From CAYVLA01 sp964549615 [NCBI: uncultured Thermococci archaeon] (GTDB lineage Archaea > CAYQAE01 > CAYVLA01), in NCBI GenBank assembly GCA_964549615.1, contig CAZJVP010000079.1:1-48926 (forward strand): DNA of 48,926 bases, given 5' to 3'. Positions 8,140 through 16,625 of the stretch are shown piece after piece. The notes under the pieces were generated by a model. It was not told where the DNA came from. It did no database searches and was given only the letters and a program-made list of their open reading frames with translations. Positions within the stretch are counted from its first letter, which is position 1; each line of letters opens with the position of its first letter. The position numbers were made by a program, and so were the translations under genes.

Positions 8140-9351
8140 TCACAGGGAGGCGCGGGTGGTCTTTACCTCTCTGTACAGCCGCCTCCTAACCATCAGGGTC
8201 CACAGAGCCGCCCCGCACAGAAGCAGGGTGGCTGTCACGGCGAGCCATTCGATGAGATAGACCCAGAGCAGGGCCCTCTGCCTGAGCTTCATCGACTCTT
8301 CAGACAACTCGGCGAACTCACTTAGAAGGTTGTCCATGGTCTGCCATGCCGCTTCATAATCGCCCTCGATGTAAAGCCTCTCGGCACGTTTCCTATCGCC
8401 CTCAAGGTCCCCAATCAACTTCTCGATACCGGCCGTGTTGGCCCCGAACTTTCCCACGAAATCCAAGAGAGCCGCCGCCAGCGACCTTCTCGTCAGGTAC
8501 TCGTTGAAGGAGTTCCTCAGCCTTCGGGCCAGATCGGGATCCTCCGGCAGGGGGAGATTGGCGACGTAGTATGCATGGTTCAGAACAAAGTCGACGTAGT
8601 ACTCCCAACCCCTTTCCGTGGCGTCGGGGACGTTGTCCCACCCCATCGGTATCATGAGGGTGGTTCCGGCTCCGTAAGTGCCGCCGATGATCGCATCTTC
8701 CTTCCCTGCACGCCACACGGTGTACACAACCGAGCCCGCCCGGGCCACCTGGATTCCGTGTTGCTCGACCGTCGTGAGGGGGATTCGATCGAAAAGGGGA
8801 AGGGCTGTCAGAAGCGATTCCGTGGTTATGTCCATGTAGGCGGTGCGGAGGTTCTGTTTTCCGAGAACCAGGTCCGCGGGGTATGCCTGGTAAAGTACGG
8901 TGCCGCTCCAGGCCGCCGCGTCGTTTCCCGTCCAGTCCGAAACTGCATACCAGCCCATCTCCACCAAGGCCAGGCCGAGTCCATGGTCTCTGACGGCGTC
9001 ATGGATCCATTGGATGTGTTCATTCCTCAGGACGTAGGGCACGAAGTCGAAAAGCTCGATCACGTCGAAGTTCGAAACCAGCTTCTCCTTCGTCCGCGGA
9101 ACGTAGATCCGAACGAACCGCTTGCTGGTATCCGGATCGGCAATGTCGCCGGCGGGGATGAGGGTGAGGTCCACTCTGGGATCCGACAAGAGGAAGTAAG
9201 TGGCGTCCTGATGGTGAATGTCGACCTCCCCGATCATCAGCATCCGGATCTTCCCCGTTTCGGGGTCGATCTTGGGCACGCCCAGGCCAGCGGACAGGGT
9301 CCCTTGCAGGATGGAGAAAGCCAAGAGTCCGCTGACCCACCCTTCACGCAC
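8140..9351 (-). CDS. Exported single-span membrane protein, module family A (orphan copy)
   Basis: A 403-residue protein not matched to a named family. Residues ~6-22 form a signal peptide; residues ~27-280 an extracytoplasmic alpha/beta domain with a start motif KIDPETGKIRMLMIG and strand SNFDVIELFDF, reminiscent of class I glutamine amidotransferase/ThuA-like folds but without a cysteine nucleophile. Residues ~290-365 are helical (FVGKFGANTAGIEKL, LYIEGDYEAAW), then one transmembrane helix (ALLWVYLIEWLAVTATLLLCGAALWTLM in essence, ~367-392) and a basic tail RRRLYREVKTTR. Two relatives in the window (11834-13012 and 39122-40357) share the same layout. This copy lacks the adjacent small partner gene. 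GTG start at 9351. Confidence 0.8.
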   Translation of the reverse strand: MREGWVSGLLAFSILQGTLSAGLGVPKIDPETGKIRMLMIGEVDIHHQDATYFLLSDPRVDLTLIPAGDIADPDTSKRFVRIYVPRTKEKLVSNFDVIELFDFVPYVLRNEHIQWIHDAVRDHGLGLALVEMGWYAVSDWTGNDAAAWSGTVLYQAYPADLVLGKQNLRTAYMDITTESLLTALPLFDRIPLTTVEQHGIQVARAGSVVYTVWRAGKEDAIIGGTYGAGTTLMIPMGWDNVPDATERGWEYYVDFVLNHAYYVANLPLPEDPDLARRLRNSFNEYLTRRSLAAALLDFVGKFGANTAGIEKLIGDLEGDRKRAERLYIEGDYEAAWQTMDNLLSEFAELSEESMKLRQRALLWVYLIEWLAVTATLLLCGAALWTLMVRRRLYREVKTTRASL

Positions 9352-9840
9352 GTGTCGGCCAGAAGCGCTTGGAACTGAAAATTGTCACATTGCACGCGTT
9401 GAGCCTTCGGGTCGCTTCGCCTTTTCGTGTCAGCGCGCACCCCCCTCCGGCTTTGGCCTAAGGTTCGGGTAATATCTGGGGTAGGTCAAGGCTCCTGATG
9501 GTTGCATGTGGCAGGAGGGCCAGGATCTCAGGGGGCGTCCCTGATAGCTCTGGCCAGCCACCATCCCAGTCGAGGGGGCGTATGCTGCTGAAGTTGCCGG
9601 TTTCTCGACGACCTCATGGCCTGGGCCTCCATCTTGATGGGCTGTTCAGCAACGTTGTTTCAGGCATGGGCGCAGCCACGATGCAGCTACGTGTAGAGCT
9701 CCCATTTCAAAGGAATGGGAAGCCGGAGGAGAGGCGTCAACCCGGCAAAGGAACATGCAGCACAGAAGGCCTAGGTCCGGGACTCCGCATGCTATAGGAG
9801 TACTTGAGCGAGCTAGATCCGAAGGCGGGAGACGATATAT
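9352..9840. other. Intergenic region between divergent genes
   Basis: About 490 nt between the divergently transcribed 8140-9351 gene and taw1. Only a short AT-rich stretch next to taw1 (9834-9844) looks regulatory. No open frame here has protein-like composition and no RNA gene is recognised. Confidence 0.5.
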
Positions 9841-10833
9841 ATGGCCAGGAGGCTTAGCCTGTGTTGCTTGGCAGCCCAGGAGACAGCCCGGTTTGCGGAT
9901 TCCCCCTACGACGTTCTCCGCAAGCAGGGGTACGGCTTGGTCGGCCGTCACTCGGCGGTCAAGCTGTGTCACTGGCTGCGGAAGAGCCTTCGTGGAAAGG
10001 GCCACTGCTACAAGCAGGAATTCTATGGCATACAGTCGCACCGGTGCCTCCAGATGTCGCCGGCCGTGGCGCACTGCGACTTCAGATGCATCTACTGCTG
10101 GAGGCCGGTGGAGTTCACCCAAGGCGTCTCAATGGGGCAGGATGTCGATCCCCCCGAGGAGATAGCCTCCGGATCGATCGCAGCCCAGAGGAAGCTCTTG
10201 AGCGGTTACGGTGGAGTGCCCGATCTCGTTCCGATTGATAGATTCAGGGAATCCTTGGACCCCCGGCATGCGGCGATATCGCTTGCCGGGGAGCCCACGA
10301 TCTATCCCCGTCTGGGGGAACTCATCCATGAATACTCGAGAAGAGGGATGACGACCTTCCTGGTGACGAACGGCTCGTACCCGGAGGCTCTCGAGAGCCT
10401 GTCCACCGAGCCCACCCAGCTCTACATCTCGCTCTCAGCCCCCTCCGAGGCGGTGCACCTGAGAGTTAACCGGCCCGTGGTGAGCGGGTCGTGGCGGTCG
10501 ATTCTCAATAGCCTGGACCTTCTCGCGTCCTTCCGCTGCAGGACGGTGGTGCGGCTCACCCTCGTGCGCGGCCTAAACATGGAGGGAATCGACGCCTATG
10601 CCCGCCTCATAAGGCAATCCTCGCCGCACTTCGTGGAGGTGAAGGCATACATGTTCGTTGGATGGTCCAGGCATCGGCTGACCATCGCGTGCATGCCATC
10701 GTTTGCCGAGATAAGGCGCTTTGCGGATGCCCTGCAGACCAGCTCCGGATACCTGAAGGTTTGCGAGTCGGCGTCAAGCCGCGTCGTCCTCCTCGCCAGG
10801 GAGCCGGGATCGGCGCTCATCCAGTCGGCCTGA
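9841..10833 (+). CDS. taw1: 4-demethylwyosine synthase (TYW1/Taw1)
   Basis: A radical SAM enzyme that builds the tricyclic wyosine base on m1G37 of tRNA-Phe using pyruvate. The SAM cluster motif CX3CX2C is C79-C83-C86 (CDFRCIYC). The second iron-sulfur cluster uses C43, C56 and C69, spaced 13 and 13 with 10 to the radical SAM motif, as in Pyrococcus TYW1. ISLAGEPTIYP (~147-157) is the glycine-rich SAM-binding strand. Compared with Pyrococcus the protein has ~17 extra N-terminal residues. The ATG at 9841 has GGAG 9 nt upstream; alternatively, the TATA-like GATATATATGG at 9834-9844 would give a leaderless start at the TTG at 9868, which would fit the family length better. Confidence 0.93.
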   Translation: MARRLSLCCLAAQETARFADSPYDVLRKQGYGLVGRHSAVKLCHWLRKSLRGKGHCYKQEFYGIQSHRCLQMSPAVAHCDFRCIYCWRPVEFTQGVSMGQDVDPPEEIASGSIAAQRKLLSGYGGVPDLVPIDRFRESLDPRHAAISLAGEPTIYPRLGELIHEYSRRGMTTFLVTNGSYPEALESLSTEPTQLYISLSAPSEAVHLRVNRPVVSGSWRSILNSLDLLASFRCRTVVRLTLVRGLNMEGIDAYARLIRQSSPHFVEVKAYMFVGWSRHRLTIACMPSFAEIRRFADALQTSSGYLKVCESASSRVVLLAREPGSALIQSA

Positions 10834-10906
10834 GCTTGGAGATGGGCGGTGCATCGGCAGGTGTTGCGGGGACGTTCTTTGCCCTAGGTCTTCGGGACCG
10901 GCTTCC

Positions 10907-11821
10907 CTAGGTCTTCGGGACTGGCTTCGGCGGCTCGACCACGTTGGCCAAGAACTCCGCCTCCACCCCGTCCACGCTGATGGCGACGATGTGGAGGATC
11001 TGGTGAATCGCAACCGCCCAGTTGCCGTTGATGCTGGGAAGCTTGCTTGAGTCGATCGAGAACAGTACCGTGATTCGGTCGTTGCGCCGCAGCCCCTCGA
11101 AGTCTGCAATTCCCCGGTCCGGGGCGTTGAGCACCGAGAGCACGTTTTCTGCGCCCTCGCCCTCCACAGTGCCGTAGTAGACCGACTTCTCTTCATTTTT
11201 CTGCACGGTCAGTTCCTCGACGCTTATGACTCTGCCGGTGTAGAAGTCAGCCACTCCTTCGTAGAAGTACGTCAGGTTGCCGTCTTCGTCGAACAGGCAT
11301 GCGAAGGCGTTGTAGAAGTCCCACAGGTGCCCCCTCCCGAAGCGCGGGCGCTCCAAAGAGTGCATCAGGTCCGAGGGGACCGCCTGCCAAACGGACTGTG
11401 AGAAGTCGTAGAGGTAGACATCGTAGTCCTTCTTCACGAGCCGGTCTCCGTCCACCCATCTTGGCAACTGGATCCGGAAGTGGCTGACCTTCGGCGCCCA
11501 AAGTCCGGCCCTTGACATGTCGAGATACGACCTCAGGCTGGGGATGCGTGCGCAGACATCCTCCGGACTCCCACTTGCATCGATGCCCGCTATGAGGTCC
11601 GTCCTATTCACCAGGCAGAAATAGGACAGCCTCAGGTGAGCGATGGGTTCCTTGGCAAGCAACGTCTGGCCGATGATGAACCTTCCCTTCTCGGCGGCCC
11701 TGTACTCGTTCTTCACCAGAAGGTAGGGCCCGCCCCTCTCTCCCACGATGAAGATGGTTATGAGCGTAGAGATCACGAGCGCAATGAGGATGGTGCCAAG
11801 CAGGCTCCTGTCAAGTCTCAT
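10907..11821 (-). CDS. Membrane-anchored protein, module family B (first copy)
   Basis: A 304-residue protein with an N-terminal signal anchor (residues ~7-27, LLGTILIALVISTLITIFIVG) and a beta-rich extracytoplasmic domain. I do not recognise the family. The paralogue at 38251-39117 shares the organisation: anchor, KNEYRAAEKGRF versus KVEYPERFSAGVPNRF, then a cysteine/tyrosine strand (LRLSYFCLVNRTD versus VVQYCYLYRVTG), YLYDFSQSVWQAVPSD versus VRFYDFSDMLAWVPSS, and YEGVADFYTGR versus FQGAADFYLNR. It follows the family A gene by 12 nt with a GGGGGAG ribosome site, so the two are one transcription unit. It converges with taw1. The C-terminal tail is proline-rich (EPPKPVPK). Confidence 0.82.
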   Translation of the reverse strand: MRLDRSLLGTILIALVISTLITIFIVGERGGPYLLVKNEYRAAEKGRFIIGQTLLAKEPIAHLRLSYFCLVNRTDLIAGIDASGSPEDVCARIPSLRSYLDMSRAGLWAPKVSHFRIQLPRWVDGDRLVKKDYDVYLYDFSQSVWQAVPSDLMHSLERPRFGRGHLWDFYNAFACLFDEDGNLTYFYEGVADFYTGRVISVEELTVQKNEEKSVYYGTVEGEGAENVLSVLNAPDRGIADFEGLRRNDRITVLFSIDSSKLPSINGNWAVAIHQILHIVAISVDGVEAEFLANVVEPPKPVPKT

Positions 11822-11833
11822 CGGACTCCCCCG

Positions 11834-13012
11834 TCAGACCAGCCTCGTGGTCCCGACCTCCCTGTACAGCTTTCTTCTGACCATGAGCGCCCACACGATG
11901 ACGCCGGTTATCAGAGAGGTCGCTGAGACCGCGCTCCACTCGATCACGTAGATCCAGAGGAGCGCCTGATCCCTCAGTCTGACGGCCGCGGCGTTGATGG
12001 CGTCGAACTGTTTCAGGGCGTCGAGAAGGAGGGAGCTGCTCTCCTCGTATCTCTGCTCGATGTAGAGGTCCTCCGCCTCCTCCCTCATCGGGGTCACATC
12101 GGCCAACATCTGCTCGACCGGACGGGTGTTCGCATTGAACTTGTCGATGAAGTCGATCATTCCGATGATCAGGGCCCTGTGATCCCTAAACGACTCCAGC
12201 TGCTCCCGGATTCTGTGGACAAGTTCCACGTCCTCCGGAACCGGGACGTTTGCAGCCATGTAGGCGTGGTTGGCGAAGTAGTCCTTGTAGTACTTCCACT
12301 CATAGTACGGCTGGTAGAACCTCTCGATCCCCATCGAGTTGGCCACGGCCATGCCCTGGCCGTAGGGGCGGGTGATTATGGCGGCCTCCCTTCCCTTTCG
12401 GTATACCGCCCATGTGGTCGCCCCGGGCCTTGGCACATGGAGTCCCTGCTCATAGGCGAAGGCGACCCGCTCGATCCCTGGGAGGTCAAGGAATGCTCCC
12501 TCCTGCACCACGTCCAGGTACGGGCAGTCCTCGTTCTGCGCGTTCAGGATCATGTCGCAGGGATAAGCGTCGTAAACCGGCGTCTTCAGCCAGTCCTCGC
12601 AGGCATTTCCGGTCCAGCCGGTTATGCCGTACCAGCCCATCTCGCTGAGTATCATCCCCGTGCCCACCTCCTCGATCGAGCGTCTCATCCAGACAAGCTG
12701 CTCGTTCGTGAAGCCCCACGGCGTGAGATCTGAGAGGATGAAGATGTCCAGATCCTCCACCCAGCGCTGGTAGGTCCGGGGCATGTAGATCCTCATGAAC
12801 CTATCCATGTAGGCGGCATGCGTCTCATCACCGGCCGGGATGACGATCGCCGTGATCTTGGGGTCGGTCATAAGGATGCGCGGCACCAGGGAGCAGCCTT
12901 CGCCGAATAGGACCACTCTGATCTTCTTCGTCTGTGGGTCGACCTTGCCGACGGCGTGGGGCACCGCCAACAGGGTGAGCAAGACCAACAGCATGGCCAA
13001 ATGCCCGCGCAT
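11834..13012 (-). CDS. Exported single-span membrane protein, module family A (first paired copy)
   Basis: A 392-residue relative of the 8140-9351 and 39122-40357 proteins. ATG at 13012 begins a clean signal peptide (MRGHLAMLLVLLTLLAVPHA). The extracytoplasmic domain starts KVDPQTKKIRVVLFGEG and includes DLDIFILSDLTPWG, a Rossmann-type strand as in amidotransferase-like folds. A helical stalk follows (IDKFNANTRPVEQML, LYIEQRYEESS), then a transmembrane helix (ALLWIYVIEW to GVIVWALMV) and the tail RRKLYREVGTTRL. Function unknown. It heads a two-gene unit with 10907-11821. A TATA-like CTTTTTAGG lies at 13058-13066; GGTGAGG upstream of the ATG may be the ribosome site. Confidence 0.82.
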   Translation of the reverse strand: MRGHLAMLLVLLTLLAVPHAVGKVDPQTKKIRVVLFGEGCSLVPRILMTDPKITAIVIPAGDETHAAYMDRFMRIYMPRTYQRWVEDLDIFILSDLTPWGFTNEQLVWMRRSIEEVGTGMILSEMGWYGITGWTGNACEDWLKTPVYDAYPCDMILNAQNEDCPYLDVVQEGAFLDLPGIERVAFAYEQGLHVPRPGATTWAVYRKGREAAIITRPYGQGMAVANSMGIERFYQPYYEWKYYKDYFANHAYMAANVPVPEDVELVHRIREQLESFRDHRALIIGMIDFIDKFNANTRPVEQMLADVTPMREEAEDLYIEQRYEESSSLLLDALKQFDAINAAAVRLRDQALLWIYVIEWSAVSATSLITGVIVWALMVRRKLYREVGTTRLV

Positions 13013-13082
13013 GCTCCCGTCCTCACCTGATCGCAATCTCCTGGGGGATATGCACCTAAAAAGGCTTTGGCCGGCCGCTTTG

Positions 13083-14087
13083 CTAGTGCCGGCGCTGATC
13101 AGCGCTCTGCCCCGTGTCCCGCGAGGTCCCCATCGCCTTCATCGTCTCAGCAACGCACATCTTCAGCACTTCGTCCACCTCTCCTCCGCACTTGAGCGCC
13201 GCAGCGCCTCCGTGGCCGCCTCCCTCCCCCTTTAGCCTGGATGCGACCGCTTCCATCACTTGGGCAAGGCTCAGGCCTGCATCGACGAGGTCGCCCCTCG
13301 CCCTGCCGCTGACGCTGACGATCCCCTTCCTTTTTCCTGCGGCAAATGCCACGTCAGCGCCCAGATGGATCAGGCAGGAAGCAACATCGCCCTGGAAGCT
13401 GCTGACGCGGGTCGTTGCGATGAGGCGGCCCCCAGCGGACTTGACGCTGAGGCGGGAGGCCCCCTTCAGGCATGCCATCCTGAGCGAAGGGTCCAAGGGC
13501 GTCCTTAGAAGCGGGAACACGCTCTTGAGTTCCACGCCGCTCGCGGCCGTGATCCGGACGATCCTCTGCAGCGTTTCCCCGACCGCCAGCTTGAGATCCC
13601 CTGTGTCCGCGATTATGCCGGAGAGCAGCTGGACGGCAATCGGCTTCGAGATGCCATCCAGAGATCCTACGTCCACCAGGTACTCAAGGAATTCGAACAC
13701 CATCTCCGAGGCCGATGAGAAGTGCGAATCCACGAAGAGGAAATCCGCTTGGATCTCCCCCTGGGCTTCGTGGTGGTCGATGACGGCCAGCCTTCCCTGC
13801 GCCTTATAATCCGAAGGCGGCCTTGCATCCACGAAGATGGTCAGATCGGGGGTCTTCGCCGGCTCGCGCGTTTCGACGGCCTCCCCTGCGATCTGGGCCA
13901 GCAGCCTGCCAATCTTGCTCGGTGGCCGCGGCGTCAGGACGACGGGAGCTTTGCCGAGAGCCTTGATGGCAAGCTTGAGCGCGAGGGAAGCTCCGACCGC
14001 GTCGGCATCTGCGTTCTCGTGCGTGCGGATCTGAATATCGTCGGATTCCTGGATGAGCGAGAGGAGTCGCTGGAAATCCATCTTCAT
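13083..14087 (-). CDS. DHH-DHHA1 family phosphoesterase
   Basis: A 334-residue DHH-superfamily phosphoesterase. Motif I is HENADADAVGAS (residues ~25-36), motif III is VIDHH, SGIIADTGD gives the further metal ligand, and the C-terminal DHHA1 domain ends with the substrate-binding loop GGGHGGAAALK. Archaeal relatives hydrolyse short oligonucleotides or cyclic dinucleotide products, or act as RecJ-like nucleases; which applies here is not visible. The frame is open to 14471 but the upstream part is the wrong frame of pfdB. The ATG at 14087 overlaps the pfdB stop as ATGA, which decides the start. It is the last gene of the exosome/ribosome superoperon, followed by a short T-rich stretch. Confidence 0.88.
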   Translation of the reverse strand: MKMDFQRLLSLIQESDDIQIRTHENADADAVGASLALKLAIKALGKAPVVLTPRPPSKIGRLLAQIAGEAVETREPAKTPDLTIFVDARPPSDYKAQGRLAVIDHHEAQGEIQADFLFVDSHFSSASEMVFEFLEYLVDVGSLDGISKPIAVQLLSGIIADTGDLKLAVGETLQRIVRITAASGVELKSVFPLLRTPLDPSLRMACLKGASRLSVKSAGGRLIATTRVSSFQGDVASCLIHLGADVAFAAGKRKGIVSVSGRARGDLVDAGLSLAQVMEAVASRLKGEGGGHGGAAALKCGGEVDEVLKMCVAETMKAMGTSRDTGQSADQRRH

Positions 14088-14455
14088 CCGGCCGGGGCGG
14101 GTCCGCCTTCCTGCCCTGTCATGCTTCTGATCTTCGACTCCATCTCCTTCATGCGGTTGACTATCTTCGTCTCCTGCCTCTGGTGCACCTTGATCCTCAG
14201 GTCGAGGGTTTCGATCTTCTCGGCCAGCTCCTTCTTGGCCTCCTCCTTGTCGACGCGGATCATGAGGTTGCCAACGCTCTTGTAGACGATATCCCCGCTC
14301 TGGAGCTTGTCGAGCTCCTCCATCGCCGATTTGGCCTCGCTCAGCTGGGTTTCCAGCCTCCTTCTCTGGAGGGCGATCTCCTGGTACTGTTGCCTTATCT
14401 GCTGGTATTGCCCAAGCTGGTGTTGCAGCTGTTGGGGTATCTTCTCCTCTCCCAT
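14084..14455 (-). CDS. pfdB: Prefoldin subunit beta
   Basis: A 123-residue prefoldin beta: N-terminal coiled coil (PQQLQHQLGQYQQIRQQYQEI), a central beta hairpin (LQSGDIVYKSVGNLMIRVDKEEA, residues ~51-73) and C-terminal coiled coil, then a short Gly/Pro tail. Prefoldin hexamers (two alpha, four beta) capture unfolded chains and pass them to the thermosome. It starts 2 nt after the pcc1 stop and overlaps the DHH gene as ATGA, as expected for its usual place at the end of the exosome superoperon. Confidence 0.95.
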   Translation of the reverse strand: MGEEKIPQQLQHQLGQYQQIRQQYQEIALQRRRLETQLSEAKSAMEELDKLQSGDIVYKSVGNLMIRVDKEEAKKELAEKIETLDLRIKVHQRQETKIVNRMKEMESKIRSMTGQEGGPAPAG

Positions 14456-14457
14456 GA

Positions 14458-14703
14458 TCAGTCATCTCCAACGGCCCGTATGATCCTCTCGGCCAGTATC
14501 AACCATCTGAGGTAGGAATTGATCGCAGCCCTCATGCTGGTTATGTCCCTCGCCTCGATCCGCAGCGAAAGGCTCCTGCCCCTCCTGGCCAGCCTGACCC
14601 GGGCGCGCCTTGAGGGTGCCGTGGCCTGTTCGGGCATGACCGCGCCGAGGACGCAGGACGCCGTTGCGGGATCTGCGAACTCGAAAGTCAAGGAGCACCT
14701 CAA
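14458..14703 (-). CDS. pcc1: KEOPS complex subunit Pcc1
   Basis: An 81-residue Pcc1 family protein. The C-terminal signature LRIEARDITSMRAAINSYLRW (in two parts, residues ~47-67) is the dimer-forming helix region. Pcc1 dimerises the KEOPS complex that makes t6A37 on ANN-decoding tRNAs. The start is a TTG at 14703, supported by GAGGT 6 nt upstream inside the end of rpoP; no ATG is available. It sits between rpoP and pfdB, a common archaeal order. Confidence 0.88.
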   Translation of the reverse strand: MRCSLTFEFADPATASCVLGAVMPEQATAPSRRARVRLARRGRSLSLRIEARDITSMRAAINSYLRWLILAERIIRAVGDD

Positions 14704-14707
14704 CCTT

Positions 14708-14860
14708 CTACCTCGCCTTTATCCTCTTCGGTGTATCGGGCGGCCTAATCTTGTAGAGGATGCGGTATCCGCAGTAGTTGCACCGAACGGGTTCACCCTC
14801 CTTGAGGGTCACGAGCCTTCCGCAGTTGCGACACTTGTACCGTGGCCTGGGTTCCTCCAT
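14708..14860 (-). CDS. rpoP: DNA-directed RNA polymerase subunit P (Rpb12-like)
   Basis: A 50-residue zinc-ribbon protein that begins [17 protein letters not shown] and contains two CxxC pairs, CRNC (10-13) and CNYC (27-30), followed by [11 protein letters not shown], the invariant Rpb12/RpoP signature. It is a small structural subunit of archaeal RNA polymerase. The ATG at 14860 is 4 nt downstream of the eL43 stop, and its end carries the ribosome site of pcc1. Confidence 0.95.
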   Translation of the reverse strand: MEEPRPRYKCRNCGRLVTLKEGEPVRCNYCGYRILYKIRPPDTPKRIKAR

Positions 14861-14864
14861 AGTA

Positions 14865-15101
14865 CTACCCGACTATCCCGGATTCCGCCGCGGCGGGGGT
14901 GTAGGCCCCTCCTGCGAAAACGCTGCCGCACTTGGAGCATCGCCATATGCCCGTTCCAACCCTTCTGAGGGCCAGCTTGCCGCAACGGCTACATTGGTAG
15001 CTAGCCTTGGCCTTGAGGTCGACCTCCCTGAGCTGCCTACGCAGCCTCCACCCGTACCTTGAGCCCATGCGTCCGGCCGATCCAACCTTCTTCGTCCTCA
15101 A
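14865..15101 (-). CDS. rpl37ae: Ribosomal protein eL43 (L37Ae)
   Basis: A 78-residue zinc-binding large-subunit protein. [18 protein letters not shown] is the typical N-terminus, followed by two CxxC pairs (CSRC and CSKC) that form the zinc finger around [11 protein letters not shown]. The start must be the TTG at 15101, which overlaps the TGA of rrp42 (TTGA); starting at the later ATG would remove the conserved KKVGSAGR segment. Ribosome site GGAGGT lies in the end of rrp42. Confidence 0.95.
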   Translation of the reverse strand: MRTKKVGSAGRMGSRYGWRLRRQLREVDLKAKASYQCSRCGKLALRRVGTGIWRCSKCGSVFAGGAYTPAAAESGIVG

Positions 15102-15910
15102 GCGGCGACCTCCAATTTGAGCTTCTTCCTTAGGTCCGAAACGGTCTTCCTAGCCAGTTCGAGCGCGGCTTCGATCTCTTCCCTGGACCAGGGGCCGGAA
15201 CCCGTCTTCTGTATGGCTCTAATATGTTCCTCTTCATCCAGTCCGAATACGATCTTGCTGTCCATCCCGATCTCCTCCTCGTGGGTGGTGTCCACAAGGA
15301 GGGCCTTGCCGAACTTGGCAACCGAACAGGCGATCGGGATCCTTCTTATCGGCAGGGCCTGTGTTTGGCCTGCGGCGGCAACCGGCTTTCCGTCCACCAG
15401 CTCCCACTTTTTCATCCGACAGGTAAGGAGCGCGATCACCGATGCAAGCGTCGCACCATCGATGAGATTGCCACCGTCATCGAGCGTGTGTATGTCTACG
15501 AACACCACGACCACGTACTTGCCCCTTTCCAGGCAGAGCTTGCTGAAGTCGATCATCTTTGATTCCCGGATCGACCTGTCTACCACCCTTGCGATCTCGA
15601 TGTACTTGTCGCTCGAGAGAGGCGGACCGGATTCCACGTCCGGGGCTGCCAGAGGAACCAGCTCGGCCGAGGTTATGAGGACCCCCTCGTCCGGGGAATC
15701 GGGGTAGGGCTCCCCAGCTGCGGTCTTGACCGCGACCAAGATCTGGGTATCCCCGAGGTGAAGCAGACAGGAACCCTCCGCCGTCGAGATCACGTTGGTT
15801 TCGTAGGTTATCTCCCGGAACTGATCGAAAGCCCTGCCGTCCGGCCTCTTCCCGTCTGCAACCAGGCTTCGAATGCTCTCCCTCTTGACCTCCTCTACAA
15901 CTTCCTGCAT
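15098..15910 (-). CDS. rrp42: Exosome complex component Rrp42
   Basis: A 270-residue RNase PH-fold protein. LVADGKRPDGRAFDQFREI (residues ~17-35) is the typical N-terminal block. It forms the hexameric ring with Rrp41; Rrp42 itself is catalytically inert but positions RNA and phosphate for 3'-5' phosphorolysis or polyadenylation-like tailing. It follows rrp41 by 4 nt and overlaps the TTG start of eL43. Confidence 0.95.
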   Translation of the reverse strand: MQEVVEEVKRESIRSLVADGKRPDGRAFDQFREITYETNVISTAEGSCLLHLGDTQILVAVKTAAGEPYPDSPDEGVLITSAELVPLAAPDVESGPPLSSDKYIEIARVVDRSIRESKMIDFSKLCLERGKYVVVVFVDIHTLDDGGNLIDGATLASVIALLTCRMKKWELVDGKPVAAAGQTQALPIRRIPIACSVAKFGKALLVDTTHEEEIGMDSKIVFGLDEEEHIRAIQKTGSGPWSREEIEAALELARKTVSDLRKKLKLEVAA

Positions 15911-15914
15911 GCGC

Positions 15915-16625
15915 TCATCCCCTGTATTTCTCCATCAGAGCATTTCGCTGCATCTCGTACAGATAGTCCACCACACCCATCGCCAGATCCATTGCCTGCA
16001 TGAACTCCTGGGGGGTGAGGTCCCCGTCCATCTGGAGGAGGGTGATGTTCTTCCTGCGCGGCATCACCGCGATGGGCATGTCCGCCTCGCCGAAATTGTC
16101 CTCGTTCTTATCTAGGTCTAGGCAGATCTGGCCGTCGATCTTGCCCGCGGCTACCGCCACAACCAGGTCGCGCATCGGTATCCCGGCGTCTGCCAGGGCA
16201 AGCGACGCCGCGTTTATGCCCGTGCACCTCGTGCCCGCGTCCGCCTGAAGCACCTCGATGTTGACATCGATGCTCGACCTGGGGTAGTAGCCGAGGAAGA
16301 GCGCAGGCATCAGGGCCTCTCTCGTGACTTTGGAGATCTCGGTGGACCTCCGATCGGGCCCCGGCCGCTTTCTCTCCTCCACCGAGAACGATGCCATGTT
16401 GTATCTGACCTGCAAAATGGCCGAGTCGGACTCCTGTAGATGTCTGGGGTGGGTCTCTCTCGGCCCGTAGACCGAGGCCAGCACCTTGTTCTTTCCCCAC
16501 TCGACGTAGCCCGAACCATCCGCCCTCTTGAGCGGGCCGACCTTCATCTTGATCGGTCTGAGTTCGTTCAGGGCTCTACCGTCCAGCCTCTTGCCTTCCG
16601 TTATCAGTCGCTCCGGCTTCTCCAA
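15915..16625 (-). CDS. rrp41: Exosome complex component Rrp41
   Basis: The 236-residue active RNase PH subunit of the exosome. [16 protein letters not shown] (~10-25), the RNA-binding/phosphate arginines in [11 protein letters not shown] (~54-64) and [21 protein letters not shown] (~73-93), and [19 protein letters not shown] (~169-187), whose acidic residues hold the catalytic metal, are all present. It starts at a TTG (16625) preceded by GGAGAGGAGAT, which lies within rrp4; the two genes overlap by 50 nt. Confidence 0.96.
   Translation of the reverse strand: MEKPERLITEGKRLDGRALNELRPIKMKVGPLKRADGSGYVEWGKNKVLASVYGPRETHPRHLQESDSAILQVRYNMASFSVEERKRPGPDRRSTEISKVTREALMPALFLGYYPRSSIDVNIEVLQADAGTRCTGINAASLALADAGIPMRDLVVAVAAGKIDGQICLDLDKNEDNFGEADMPIAVMPRRKNITLLQMDGDLTPQEFMQAMDLAMGVVDYLYEMQRNALMEKYRG

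Noticed and set aside
14088-14471. Upstream extension of the DHH phosphoesterase frame by 128 codons
   Set aside because: It reads pfdB in the wrong frame; the ATG at 14087 overlapping the pfdB stop is the real start.
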